A DNA stretch of 20,270 bases from positions 1 through 20,270 of IMG/VR virus record IMGVR_UViG_3300025168_000892; one strand, 5' to 3'. The position numbers and the translations under genes are program-made. Of the stretch, positions 7,375 to 14,719 are shown piece by piece. Below the pieces are notes generated by a model. That model was given only the letters and a program-made list of their open reading frames with translations, made no database searches and had not been told where the DNA came from. Origin of the DNA: a virus. How positions within the stretch are numbered: the first letter of the stretch is position 1; the number at the start of each line of letters is the position of its first letter.

Positions 7375-8400
7375 TTAATTTGTTAAATATTGTCTATACT
7401 CTGGTGCTACCTTTACTTTGAATACAAATATAGATTTATCTCTTATACTTATATCATTCCTACAAAGTAGTTCTATATACTTAAAAGATGCTTTATCTAA
7501 CGTTCCTCTGTTATGTTCTCTCTGAAGTACTTCTGTAGCATTTGAAGTATAAAATCTATTTCTTACATCGTTTGTGTTTTCCCAGTATTTTAAAGCTTTG
7601 TCTTTATTGAAATATCCTTCATTAATTGTTTGATATAATTGCCATACTAGATGTACATTCGTTTCTGAATTAATGGTTGGGACTAAACTTAGTCCAATTT
7701 CTTGCTCTTCACTGCCTCCTTTTAGCATTGATCTTAAATCTTCTAATAAAGAATCTGTTAAGTCTTGCTTAGTAGCAGATAAGTTATCTACTGTTTCTGC
7801 ATTAATAACTTGAACTTCTTTATTTTTAATTTTAGCTCCTAAGTTAATAGTTAAGCCAGGGATTAAGTAAGAAATATGAGGCATAGAGGTATAATTACAA
7901 TTATGAAAATAATCACCATCAACATTAGCATCAGTTGCTACACAATTATTTCCAGTAGATGTATGATAATCTTCAACATAAGTTCTATTATCATTTAAAA
8001 AATACCCACCAGTAATTTGACAAAACATTTTAGTTTTTAAAATACTATGTGGATAAGAATTTGAATCTGTATGTTGTTCTATACTATTATGAGTTATAAT
8101 AACATCAGCTTTTTCATAATCATTTGTTATAGTCACTTTATGCTCCTTCAATAGAGATTTAACTCTATCTATGGGCATATTACAGGAAGGCAGTACAAAT
8201 GCTTTTGATACCTGTGTAAGATCTGTTATAGTTTCTGTTTCAAATAAATCTGCTATATTTACCCATGCTGTGGTATCCTCTGTTAATAAAACTGTCTCTA
8301 CTGAGTATTTGTAAGGTATGCCTACGTTTACCTGATCTACAATACCTAAAGTAGAAACAGCTCCAGGATCTATGTCCTGGAATACTGTTTTACTTGCCAT
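7375..8400 (-). CDS. Unrecognised protein, distant paralog of the downstream 394-residue protein
   Basis: A 341-residue protein with no family I can name. The N-terminal about 85 residues look beta-rich. Residues about 95-120 (IDRVKSLLKEHKVTITNDYE, then KADVIITHNS) show the alternating helix/strand segment shared with the next gene. A central Gly/Asn/His-rich part follows (TGGYFLNDNRTYVEDYHTST, NVDGDYFHNCNYTS). The C-terminal helical part starts with LEDLRSMLKGGSEEQEIGLS, again shared with the neighbour. The gene lies 2 bp after the small membrane-protein gene and 13 bp before the paralog, within the MoxR/vWA block. No catalytic signature is evident; a structural or target-recognition role is equally possible. 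Confidence 0.72.
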   Translation of the reverse strand: MASKTVFQDIDPGAVSTLGIVDQVNVGIPYKYSVETVLLTEDTTAWVNIADLFETETITDLTQVSKAFVLPSCNMPIDRVKSLLKEHKVTITNDYEKADVIITHNSIEQHTDSNSYPHSILKTKMFCQITGGYFLNDNRTYVEDYHTSTGNNCVATDANVDGDYFHNCNYTSMPHISYLIPGLTINLGAKIKNKEVQVINAETVDNLSATKQDLTDSLLEDLRSMLKGGSEEQEIGLSLVPTINSETNVHLVWQLYQTINEGYFNKDKALKYWENTNDVRNRFYTSNATEVLQREHNRGTLDKASFKYIELLCRNDISIRDKSIFVFKVKVAPEYRQYLTN

Positions 8401-8402
8401 AA

Positions 8403-8639
8403 TTATTCGTTATCTAGTTTAACATCTACTATTGCATCATCTAAGTAATCAAACCTATCCTTAATATATAAAAACAATGCTACTAATAAGAATACTAAAG
8501 TGTTTTCTATAGAGTGTGTTAAATAAGAATATACAGAGTAGACTACTAATACAATAAAGGGTCTAACTTCTAAAAGAAGCATAAATAACATACCTATCAG
8601 TGATGCTACATATTTACATGTGTTTTTTATTTTTTCCAT
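8403..8639 (-). CDS. Small membrane protein in the MoxR/vWA block
   Basis: A 78-residue protein with hydrophobic segments at about 10-40 (VASLIGMLFMLLLEV then FIVLVVYSVYSYL) and 47-59 (TLVFLLVALFLYI), so two or three membrane passes, and an acidic C-terminal tail (DYLDDAIVDVKLDNE). The start is preceded by TAAATAAATAAAAAATG, and the gap to the MoxR ATPase gene upstream is 7 bp. I know no family for it. Its place between the AAA+ ATPase and two paralogous unknown proteins suggests the system may act at the membrane. Confidence 0.7.
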   Translation of the reverse strand: MEKIKNTCKYVASLIGMLFMLLLEVRPFIVLVVYSVYSYLTHSIENTLVFLLVALFLYIKDRFDYLDDAIVDVKLDNE

Positions 8640-8646
8640 TTTTTAT

Positions 8647-9822
8647 TTATTTAATTGTCATTTTAATTATTTCAGGATTCATCATTAATTTAGAGAATTT
8701 CTTCTTGTTACCATTAAAGATAGTTCTTACAACTAAGTATTTAAGATCATTAGTAAAATAATCCTTAGTACATAGGTCCGTAATTCTTTCAGTAATTTTA
8801 GGTGTAATTGTATTATCTTGAGAATATACAACTGCAAAATTAGAAACTCTAGTTGCTAATATACTTGCAATATCCGCTCTATAACTATCACCAGTACCTG
8901 TACTTTTAGATAATTTACCAAGAATTTCTCCTTCTCCTAATAATAACTCTTTTGGTGTTACCAATAGATCTAATTTATTATTAATAAAAGTAGTAAACAT
9001 ACTAGCAAATTCATTACCTACAGATCCTTCACCTATCATTTGAATTAAAGGTAATTGGTCGTTAAATTTAGGTATACTTGATATACTGTTAAAGAACGTT
9101 GATATAGAACGAGCGTTAGTCTCTTGAGTTACTAATTCTGGGTGTAATAATAAGAAATTAATACATCTAGAATCTAATCCTTCAGACTCTGCCCATCTAG
9201 CCCATACATCTACATCAAACTTTAAGTTAGCTGTTATGTACCTAGTCTTTTGAGCTGAATCTACACTATTAACCATATAATCTCCATTATCAGGATTAGC
9301 AGTTAATATAATATGCCAGTCTTTAGGAAGACTCCAAGAAATATAAGTCTGTCTATCCACTAATTCCATACATGCTTGAATAAATCTTACATCAGCTCTA
9401 TTCCAGTCATCTAGAATTAATAAACCTCCGTCTTTTTTATCAGCAATCCATTCAGGTGCTGCATACCCCATTCTAGATTTACCAGTAGTTAGATAACCTT
9501 TAGTAGCATGCGCCTGTACAGCAATCTCATCTACCCATTTACCTTTCTTCTTACCAGCTACTTCTATGTACATTTGATATTGTTTAATAGGAAAACCTAC
9601 TAAATCACCTAACTCTTCGATCTGAGCTAGATTTAATTTTACTACGTCTAATCCATGGTCTTTAGCCATAGTCATTACGGAAGTGGTCTTTCCAATTCCG
9701 GACTCTCCAACAACTTCTACCGCTACCGGGTTCTTACCGTTAGATTGTAAGAATCTGTTGTTACTAATAATATGACCTACAAAATCTTGTAGTTCATCGA
9801 TGTTTAAATTTACTTCGCTCAT
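8647..9822 (-). CDS. MoxR-type AAA+ ATPase
   Basis: A 391-residue AAA+ ATPase of the MoxR/AAA_5 group (relatives include MoxR, CbbQ, NorQ, GvpN and RavA), which act as remodelling chaperones together with vWA-domain partners. Walker A is GESGIGKTT (39-47), Walker B LLILDDWNRAD (134-144) with D138/D139, sensor 1 the Asn in LTANPDN (173-179), and a likely arginine finger region SAQKTRYIT (189-197). The N-terminal short helix before Walker A and the C-terminal helical lid, rich in SKSTGTGDSYRADIASILAT-like segments, fit the group. The vWA/metallopeptidase gene lies 20 bp upstream, the usual MoxR-vWA pairing. The start has a leader of three TTAAACAA copies. Substrate unknown. Confidence 0.9.
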   Translation of the reverse strand: MSEVNLNIDELQDFVGHIISNNRFLQSNGKNPVAVEVVGESGIGKTTSVMTMAKDHGLDVVKLNLAQIEELGDLVGFPIKQYQMYIEVAGKKKGKWVDEIAVQAHATKGYLTTGKSRMGYAAPEWIADKKDGGLLILDDWNRADVRFIQACMELVDRQTYISWSLPKDWHIILTANPDNGDYMVNSVDSAQKTRYITANLKFDVDVWARWAESEGLDSRCINFLLLHPELVTQETNARSISTFFNSISSIPKFNDQLPLIQMIGEGSVGNEFASMFTTFINNKLDLLVTPKELLLGEGEILGKLSKSTGTGDSYRADIASILATRVSNFAVVYSQDNTITPKITERITDLCTKDYFTNDLKYLVVRTIFNGNKKKFSKLMMNPEIIKMTIK

Positions 9823-9846
9823 TTGTTTAATTGTTTAATTGTTTAA
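9823..9846 (-). promoter_or_regulatory. Triplicated TTAAACAA translation leader of the MoxR gene
   Basis: Three perfect tandem copies of the 8-bp unit TTAAACAA (minus strand) stand directly before the MoxR ATG; the first overlaps the stop codon of the vWA gene. One copy of this A-rich leader is the Bacteroidota-type substitute for a Shine-Dalgarno site, seen singly before other genes here (7361, 11289). Extra copies may raise initiation or result from slippage. Confidence 0.6.
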
Positions 9847-11033
9847 TTTAATTTGATTTTTAACCCCGGAAGGTCATCGTTTATATTACTTCTTGAACTG
9901 TGTACCCATAAAGTATTTTGAGGACAGTCTTCTGGTGTGTTTGCTTCACCATCTGTTAGATATATAAGAGCTGTATAATTATTCTTAGGCGCATTATAAT
10001 GATCTATTACAGGTTGGAAAATAGTACCACCTCTACCTTTAATGTTCCAATCTTGATTAGGCTTAAAGTCTGATATATCATTTATCTCTGTATCACACTG
10101 AACTACTGTAATACGATGTCCAGTTTTATGCATATGATATATTTCATTCATAAATTCTTTTAACTCCTCTGTACAAACAGATGCTGATGTGTCAACTCCA
10201 ACACATATATGATTCTTGAATTTAATCTTCATACCAGGATTAGCAGAATATCTTTTATTCTCTTTTCTTCTGATTTTCTTTGTATACACTTTAGTAGCAT
10301 TTCCAATAAATCTTTTTAGATATGCTTTCCAGTTAAATTTAGGAGGCTCTACATTAAATAGTCTTTCTAGAATTTCTTTTAACTCTCCCGGAACAGTTCC
10401 ATGCTTCTTTTGTATAACATCTGCAGTTTCCTTCATCTGATGTTCATATTGTTTTTGAACTAACTTCTTATCAGCTTCAGGAAGGTCTTCAATTTCAGTC
10501 CAAGTTTTGTGAGAATCATCATCACCTCCTGGTTTACCCGCTCCTTTATTACCTAACATTTCTTCTAAGTTTGGACATTTGCCCTCTCCACCTCCATTAC
10601 CGTTACAATCCTTCTCGAGTAATTTATAGTAAACATCAGTACCGGCTTTAACAGGTAGATCTAACTCAGGAAATGTTGCAAATGTAATACCTCCATCGGG
10701 TAGCATATCTGAATCTATATATTGGTTGATTTCCATATCCGCCGCAATATTAAAAAGTTTAAAGTTAGTATACCTATCCCTCATTAACAAGTGTCCAAAA
10801 GCTATATGTAATAACTCGTGTTTTAATAGACCCTGTTGATGTTTATCAGATAGATCTAAAAAGAACTCTTTATTAATAGCTAACTGCATTCCTATACCAT
10901 TTTTACTAACACCTGCTGTAGGTAGATCTTTTCTAAAAACTTTGTTTAGTCCTATTAGAAAGATACCATAGAAGGGCTCGCTAAATATCAATGTTTTTGA
11001 TATTCTACTTAATTGATCTTTTTCTTTACTCAT
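9843..11033 (-). CDS. Metallopeptidase-like domain plus vWA (DUF2201-type) protein
   Basis: A 396-residue two-domain protein. The N-terminal domain carries a zinc-protease signature, HELLHIAFGH (H72-E73, H76, H81), and NIAADMEIN (95-103), as in the putative metallopeptidase domain DUF2201_N. A Gly/Asp-rich linker (about 140-180) and helices follow, then a vWA-like domain with a complete MIDAS: D281-T-S283-A-S285, T337 in GRGGTIF and D361 in YLTDGEA. DUF2201 proteins pair with MoxR ATPases, and the MoxR gene lies just downstream. I chose the ATG at 11033, which overlaps the zinc-ribbon gene's stop by 8 bp and has an A-rich leader; in-frame ATGs at 11051 and 11099 lie inside that gene. Peptidase activity is a prediction; the domain may serve only for binding. 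Confidence 0.88.
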   Translation of the reverse strand: MSKEKDQLSRISKTLIFSEPFYGIFLIGLNKVFRKDLPTAGVSKNGIGMQLAINKEFFLDLSDKHQQGLLKHELLHIAFGHLLMRDRYTNFKLFNIAADMEINQYIDSDMLPDGGITFATFPELDLPVKAGTDVYYKLLEKDCNGNGGGEGKCPNLEEMLGNKGAGKPGGDDDSHKTWTEIEDLPEADKKLVQKQYEHQMKETADVIQKKHGTVPGELKEILERLFNVEPPKFNWKAYLKRFIGNATKVYTKKIRRKENKRYSANPGMKIKFKNHICVGVDTSASVCTEELKEFMNEIYHMHKTGHRITVVQCDTEINDISDFKPNQDWNIKGRGGTIFQPVIDHYNAPKNNYTALIYLTDGEANTPEDCPQNTLWVHSSRSNINDDLPGLKIKLN

Positions 11034-11289
11034 TGTATTTTCTTTTTGCATCAGATCGATCCTCCTCGTGAGATTCTCTCTTTTGCTGTTTATATTCATA
11101 TTCTAGTTCTGGTTCTTCAAAGAATTCTTCACAGTCTTCACATACAAATCCCTCTAGAGGTTCTGCATGATCCAAACAGTCTATGTCTGAACATATACCA
11201 TTTAAGATTGGTGCGTCACAGCAATAGCTGGGTCCGTCTTCATTATCTGTGTATTCTGCCCCACAGCAAGGGCTTACTAAATCTGGCAT
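11026..11289 (-). CDS. Small zinc-ribbon-like acidic protein
   Basis: An 87-residue protein with nine cysteines in the first 58 residues, arranged as paired knuckles: SPCCGAEY, SYCCDAPI, GICSDIDC and GFVCEDCEEFF, typical of one or two zinc ribbons. The C-terminal third is a highly charged helix (EYEYKQQKRESHEEDRSDAK). The leader TTAATTAAACAAAAATG comes right after the hairpin terminator, so this is the first gene of the MoxR/vWA block and should have its own promoter or depend on read-through. It overlaps the vWA gene's start by 8 bp. Function unknown; a nucleic-acid or protein adaptor is the usual role for such ribbons. Confidence 0.72.
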   Translation of the reverse strand: MPDLVSPCCGAEYTDNEDGPSYCCDAPILNGICSDIDCLDHAEPLEGFVCEDCEEFFEEPELEYEYKQQKRESHEEDRSDAKRKYNE

Positions 11290-11303
11290 TTTTGTTTAAT
11301 TAA

Positions 11304-11327
11304 AAAGGGACCCTTTCGGATCCCTTT
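11304..11327 (-). terminator. Intrinsic terminator after the nuclease gene
   Basis: AAAGGGACCC (11304-11313), loop TTTC, GGATCCCTTT (11318-11327): seven outer pairs, a C-A mismatch and two inner pairs. On the minus strand it is followed by TTTTTAATT. It begins 3 bp after the stop at 11331 and ends 14 bp before the next start, splitting the minus-strand train into two transcription blocks. The + strand side lacks a good U-tract. Confidence 0.8.
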
Positions 11328-11330
11328 GGT

Positions 11331-11768
11331 TTATAATTGTTTTATTAACTCTAATACTTCTAAGCACTGTGCCTTGTTCCTCGGCATAAATAAGACATAA
11401 GTCAGGTTATTTTCTTTAAGATGACGTTTAAATAACTTCCATCTCAAAGGAAAGGATTCATTTGCATATCCTTTAGTTTCGATAATCCATTTACCATTAG
11501 GGTCTACGAAATCCGGAGTATAAGTAATAGGTCTAACTTTAGACCCTTTATTATACAGCTTTTTTGCAGTTCCTTCATAGCATGCTTGTGGATATACTAA
11601 CGCATCAAATATTGTAAAAGAGTGGTTTTCATAATCTACAGGAATCTCAGACTCGTGCAGCATTTTATACATACTCTTTTCTAATAAGGATTGAAAATCT
11701 ATCCCATTGTATGACGTTTTCTTTGATTTAATCATTGAACGACCTTTCGATCTTTTTTTCCACGCCAT
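11331..11768 (-). CDS. PD-(D/E)XK endonuclease, T7 endonuclease I-like (Holliday junction resolvase candidate)
   Basis: A 145-residue protein with the PD-(D/E)XK nuclease core: E30 in FQSLLEKSMYKML, D86 in TYTPDFVDPNG, and E97-T-K99 in WIIETKGY. The order, length and surrounding words (SLLE...DYE...YTPDF...NG..IETKG) fit T7 endonuclease I, which cuts branched DNA; the phage DUF1064 group is the close alternative. The N-terminus is very basic (MAWKKRSKGRSMIKSKK), as expected for DNA binding. The start shares TAATG with the stop of the phosphoesterase gene upstream, and a terminator follows directly. A role in resolving recombination or replication intermediates is inferred from family and context. 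Confidence 0.82.
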   Translation of the reverse strand: MAWKKRSKGRSMIKSKKTSYNGIDFQSLLEKSMYKMLHESEIPVDYENHSFTIFDALVYPQACYEGTAKKLYNKGSKVRPITYTPDFVDPNGKWIIETKGYANESFPLRWKLFKRHLKENNLTYVLFMPRNKAQCLEVLELIKQL

Positions 11769-12928
11769 TAGTCTAGTACATTTACTTGAAACATACCTTC
11801 ATATCCACGGTCAAAGTGATAAATATGCATCTGTCCAACACGTTGGGTTCCTACATATGCTCTACCCTTGTGCCATTCATCATTACCACATATACTTGGA
11901 ATATGTCTGACTTTGGTTCCCATGATTTCATCTACTAACTCTTTATGTATGTGCCCTACTAAAGCCTCTCTAAACTTAGTATTGCTCCACATAATAGGTT
12001 CTTCAGTAGCCATAAGTAAAGGTATATTTTGTCTTTTTACCTTATCTCCATGAAAATTTAAGAACATATTAGATCCATACTGGTAGTATTTTCTTTCATT
12101 AAGTGAATTGTCTACATCAATGTTAGGGTTATTAGAATACCTAGACTCTAATAATTCCCCTATATAGAACATGCGTTCAAAATCATGATTACCTTGTACA
12201 ATAACAACTTTAACTGGAATTTTTTTAGATAACCATGTAATAGCTGTATCCATTAGCTGCCAATAGCCTCTAAAAGATTGTCTCCATCCCATATAATCAT
12301 CTTGCGGTGTTCCTGCAGTGGTTGCTTTGCTCAGCCCTTCCGAGTTCATACCATCATTACCTATAGGCATTAATAATTGCTCTATGTTAGAACCTTTCGA
12401 TTTTTCCCATAATTCCATTACTATCTGCATAAAGTGCTCTTCTATAGCTTCCGGGCCCTCACCCGTAATCTTTCCATAATGTATATCCGGCAGGGATAAT
12501 ACACCTAGAGAAGCGCTTGTCTTTGGTTTATAAGAATATTTACTGACTTTTGGTGACTTGTGTTTTACTGCGTCCAGAAATGCGTTCTTTTCTGAATCTA
12601 GCTCATGCCATTTATTCAATGGTACTACTGAGTATCTACTATCACCTTTGCTAGTTTGCCAAAACTTTACAGATTTTACATCTTCTAGTTTTAGTCCGAT
12701 CTGTGACAAATGCTTTTTAAAGCCATTGTCATTGATCTCATTTACATTCTCATTTGTGAACTCTTGTGTACTGTTTTTGCACGCTTTATAAGTATCTGCA
12801 GCTACTTCTTTTTTACATTCAGTAGCTAAAGATAAATCAATACCTAGCTTATCAGCTACCCATTGGTTTCCTTTCTTTAAATAACCTGTCCTATTTCTTA
12901 GAAATTCAATTACATCTTGTTTGTTCAT
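11768..12928 (-). CDS. Calcineurin-like metallophosphoesterase with N-terminal HTH-like region
   Basis: A 386-residue protein. All five metallophosphoesterase motifs are present: D148-x-H150 (LPDIHYG), G190-N-D192, G246-N-H-D249, H293-G-D295 and G325-H-I-H328, predicting a two-metal phosphodiesterase. The first about 50 residues (VIEFLRNRTGYLKKGNQW, VADKLGI) look like a small helix-turn-helix domain, suggesting DNA binding. Position between primase and branched-DNA nuclease suggests a nuclease or phosphatase acting on DNA, comparable to the Mre11/SbcD class, although no SbcC partner is seen here. The start overlaps the primase 3' end by 23 bp and has a TAATAAATG leader. Substrate is unknown. 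Confidence 0.88.
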   Translation of the reverse strand: MNKQDVIEFLRNRTGYLKKGNQWVADKLGIDLSLATECKKEVAADTYKACKNSTQEFTNENVNEINDNGFKKHLSQIGLKLEDVKSVKFWQTSKGDSRYSVVPLNKWHELDSEKNAFLDAVKHKSPKVSKYSYKPKTSASLGVLSLPDIHYGKITGEGPEAIEEHFMQIVMELWEKSKGSNIEQLLMPIGNDGMNSEGLSKATTAGTPQDDYMGWRQSFRGYWQLMDTAITWLSKKIPVKVVIVQGNHDFERMFYIGELLESRYSNNPNIDVDNSLNERKYYQYGSNMFLNFHGDKVKRQNIPLLMATEEPIMWSNTKFREALVGHIHKELVDEIMGTKVRHIPSICGNDEWHKGRAYVGTQRVGQMHIYHFDRGYEGMFQVNVLD

Positions 12929-13910
12929 TTATTATATGTTTTAAAATGTTAGGTGAACCAACATTTACCACCAGATCAGATGGGTCTTTTGACTTATACT
13001 TATCCGGTATACATATATTACTTAGATTAAACTTATCACAGATTTTCCTGGCCATTGTCTGCCCAGGGTTATTTTCATTATCATAATCATTGTCATAGAA
13101 AATAAGGATTTCTTCAAATCTATCATGTAGGTCTTGAATTAATTTTTCATCAGGATTTTGCATTTCGCTTTGTAAAGCGATTGCGCTATAACCTGCAGCA
13201 TAAAGACACATAACATCTTTTAAAGAAGAGGTAATAAACAGTTGTTTACCTATATTAGGTAACTGTTTTAGACCTTGTATATCAGTAGATTTTGTATTAC
13301 TACTCCATTTAAACTTATCCTCTAAAGGAGAATAAATCTTGAAGCGACGTCCAAACTTAAACGCATAAGTAATTGTGTTACAACTGAATCTGTTTTGGTT
13401 CACCCAGTAATGGCTTATTGGTTCAACGCCAAACATAACTAATATTTTCTTATTAATATAGTATTTTGTCCAAAACTTTTGGTCTTCTTGCGAAAACGGT
13501 CTTCTCTTCTTCTTTATAGTTGTTAATTTTTCATAAATTTTAGGTTGTTTTAATCTCATACCTATAACTCCCATAGTAAACAATGTTTCTTCTTTACTAG
13601 AGTTTAGATTTAGATTAAAGTCGCAATCTATAATTTTTAAAGCTGACATAAAATCACATGAATACTTATGCATTACATACCTGAAACAGCTAAATGAGTG
13701 ATCAGAACATCCAAAATCTTTATACAATAAATGACCTTTCCAAGCCACGATAGACGCAGTTGGTTTTCTATCTTGACGTAAATCACTACAGAAAGGCTTG
13801 CCTAATTGTTTAAAGTTTGGACAATAATACACAAAAATGTCATACTCAGAGATTTCTCTAAGTATGACATCACTGTGTAAATAATCTTCACTGCTTCGAG
13901 CTTTAATCAT
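12906..13910 (-). CDS. DnaG-like primase with variant Toprim domain
   Basis: A 334-residue primase-type protein. Residues about 28-80 form a CHC2-like region with the core word FCSDLRQDRKPTAS and KDFGCSDHSFSC; the four zinc ligands of DnaG are not in their usual spacing. A Toprim fold lies at about 223-300: LFITSSLKDVMCLYAAG, then IFYDNDYDNENNPG with the DxD (D273, D275). The Glu that normally begins Toprim motif 1 (EGxxD) is Ser228, an unusual change discussed in the findings. Primer synthesis for the phage fork is the expected job. The start shares TAATG with the SSB stop. Confidence 0.85.
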   Translation of the reverse strand: MIKARSSEDYLHSDVILREISEYDIFVYYCPNFKQLGKPFCSDLRQDRKPTASIVAWKGHLLYKDFGCSDHSFSCFRYVMHKYSCDFMSALKIIDCDFNLNLNSSKEETLFTMGVIGMRLKQPKIYEKLTTIKKKRRPFSQEDQKFWTKYYINKKILVMFGVEPISHYWVNQNRFSCNTITYAFKFGRRFKIYSPLEDKFKWSSNTKSTDIQGLKQLPNIGKQLFITSSLKDVMCLYAAGYSAIALQSEMQNPDEKLIQDLHDRFEEILIFYDNDYDNENNPGQTMARKICDKFNLSNICIPDKYKSKDPSDLVVNVGSPNILKHIINEQTRCN

Positions 13911-14701
13911 TAAAACGGAGAATCGTTTTCTGCTAATTGTTTTGCATTTTGCGGCTTCTCCGGCATAGTCCAGTCATCATCCTCATTTAAGGCGTCTGGC
14001 GTTACTAGATCTACAGTTGGTGTGTGAGTATCCCATTTAAGATCTGAATTAAAATCAGCATTGAATGTACCATAGTCGTCTTTCAACATTTTAACAAACA
14101 TATCATCTCTTTGTGGTTTAATTCTACCAAAGTATTTATTGTATACTGTTTGGTATTTGTCATCTTTAACACCAACTAATAATCTAACTTGATTGTCTTT
14201 TAAAACAGATACAAGAGCTTTAATTTCTTTTGCATCTCCATTAGCTATATTCTTAATAGTTTCAAAAGATACTTCATCTCCGTTAGCTACATTAGCCCAA
14301 GCTTTAGTAAAATGAATCAAAGTTTCTTCGCCTATATATGCATGTCTTTCTCCGTCTTTCTTCCACCAGTCATATGATGGGGCGTCGTCAGACCATGTAG
14401 ATTGGCCAATATTGTTTATCCATTGTTTCTTTCCTGACTTAGCAGTTCTAATATCTCCAGAAAGTAAAATTTCTACCTTAGTAGTTAAGTCTTCGTTCTG
14501 CACCCAGAAAATAACTTTGTTATAATCTATGTTGTTAAATGATACTGTATAATTTTGTTCGGATTTAACTTTAATGTCTAATGCATGTAGTTCAGCCATA
14601 GTTGGATTCACTGCAATAATATTAAAGTTAGATAATCCAGAGTATAATTTCATACCCTCTCCTTGTACTGATTCAGTACTTGCGTTGCTTTTAATTGCCA
14701 T
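13910..14701 (-). CDS. Single-stranded DNA-binding protein, phage type
   Basis: A 263-residue protein resembling SSBs of Bacteroidota phages. The N-terminal region (KLYSGLSNFNIIAVNPTMAE) and a beta-rich middle (TVSFNNIDYNKVIFWVQ, TKVEILLSGDI, KKQWINNIGQSTW) fit an OB-fold core, followed by helices and VRLLVGVKDDKYQTVYN. The tail is acidic and disordered (ALNEDDDWTMPEKP) and ends in NDSPF, close to the SSB tip consensus DDDIPF that recruits replication proteins. It sits between the Sak4-like ATPase and the primase. The leader is AATAAATAAATAAATATG; an internal Met at residue 17 is a less likely start. Confidence 0.8.
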   Translation of the reverse strand: MAIKSNASTESVQGEGMKLYSGLSNFNIIAVNPTMAELHALDIKVKSEQNYTVSFNNIDYNKVIFWVQNEDLTTKVEILLSGDIRTAKSGKKQWINNIGQSTWSDDAPSYDWWKKDGERHAYIGEETLIHFTKAWANVANGDEVSFETIKNIANGDAKEIKALVSVLKDNQVRLLVGVKDDKYQTVYNKYFGRIKPQRDDMFVKMLKDDYGTFNADFNSDLKWDTHTPTVDLVTPDALNEDDDWTMPEKPQNAKQLAENDSPF

Positions 14702-14719
14702 ATTTATTTATTTATTGGT

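Noticed and set aside
11034-11099. N-terminal extension of the vWA protein to the ATG at 11099
   Set aside because: It would lie entirely in the coding region of the zinc-ribbon gene; the ATG at 11033 has an overlapping stop/start and an A-rich leader.
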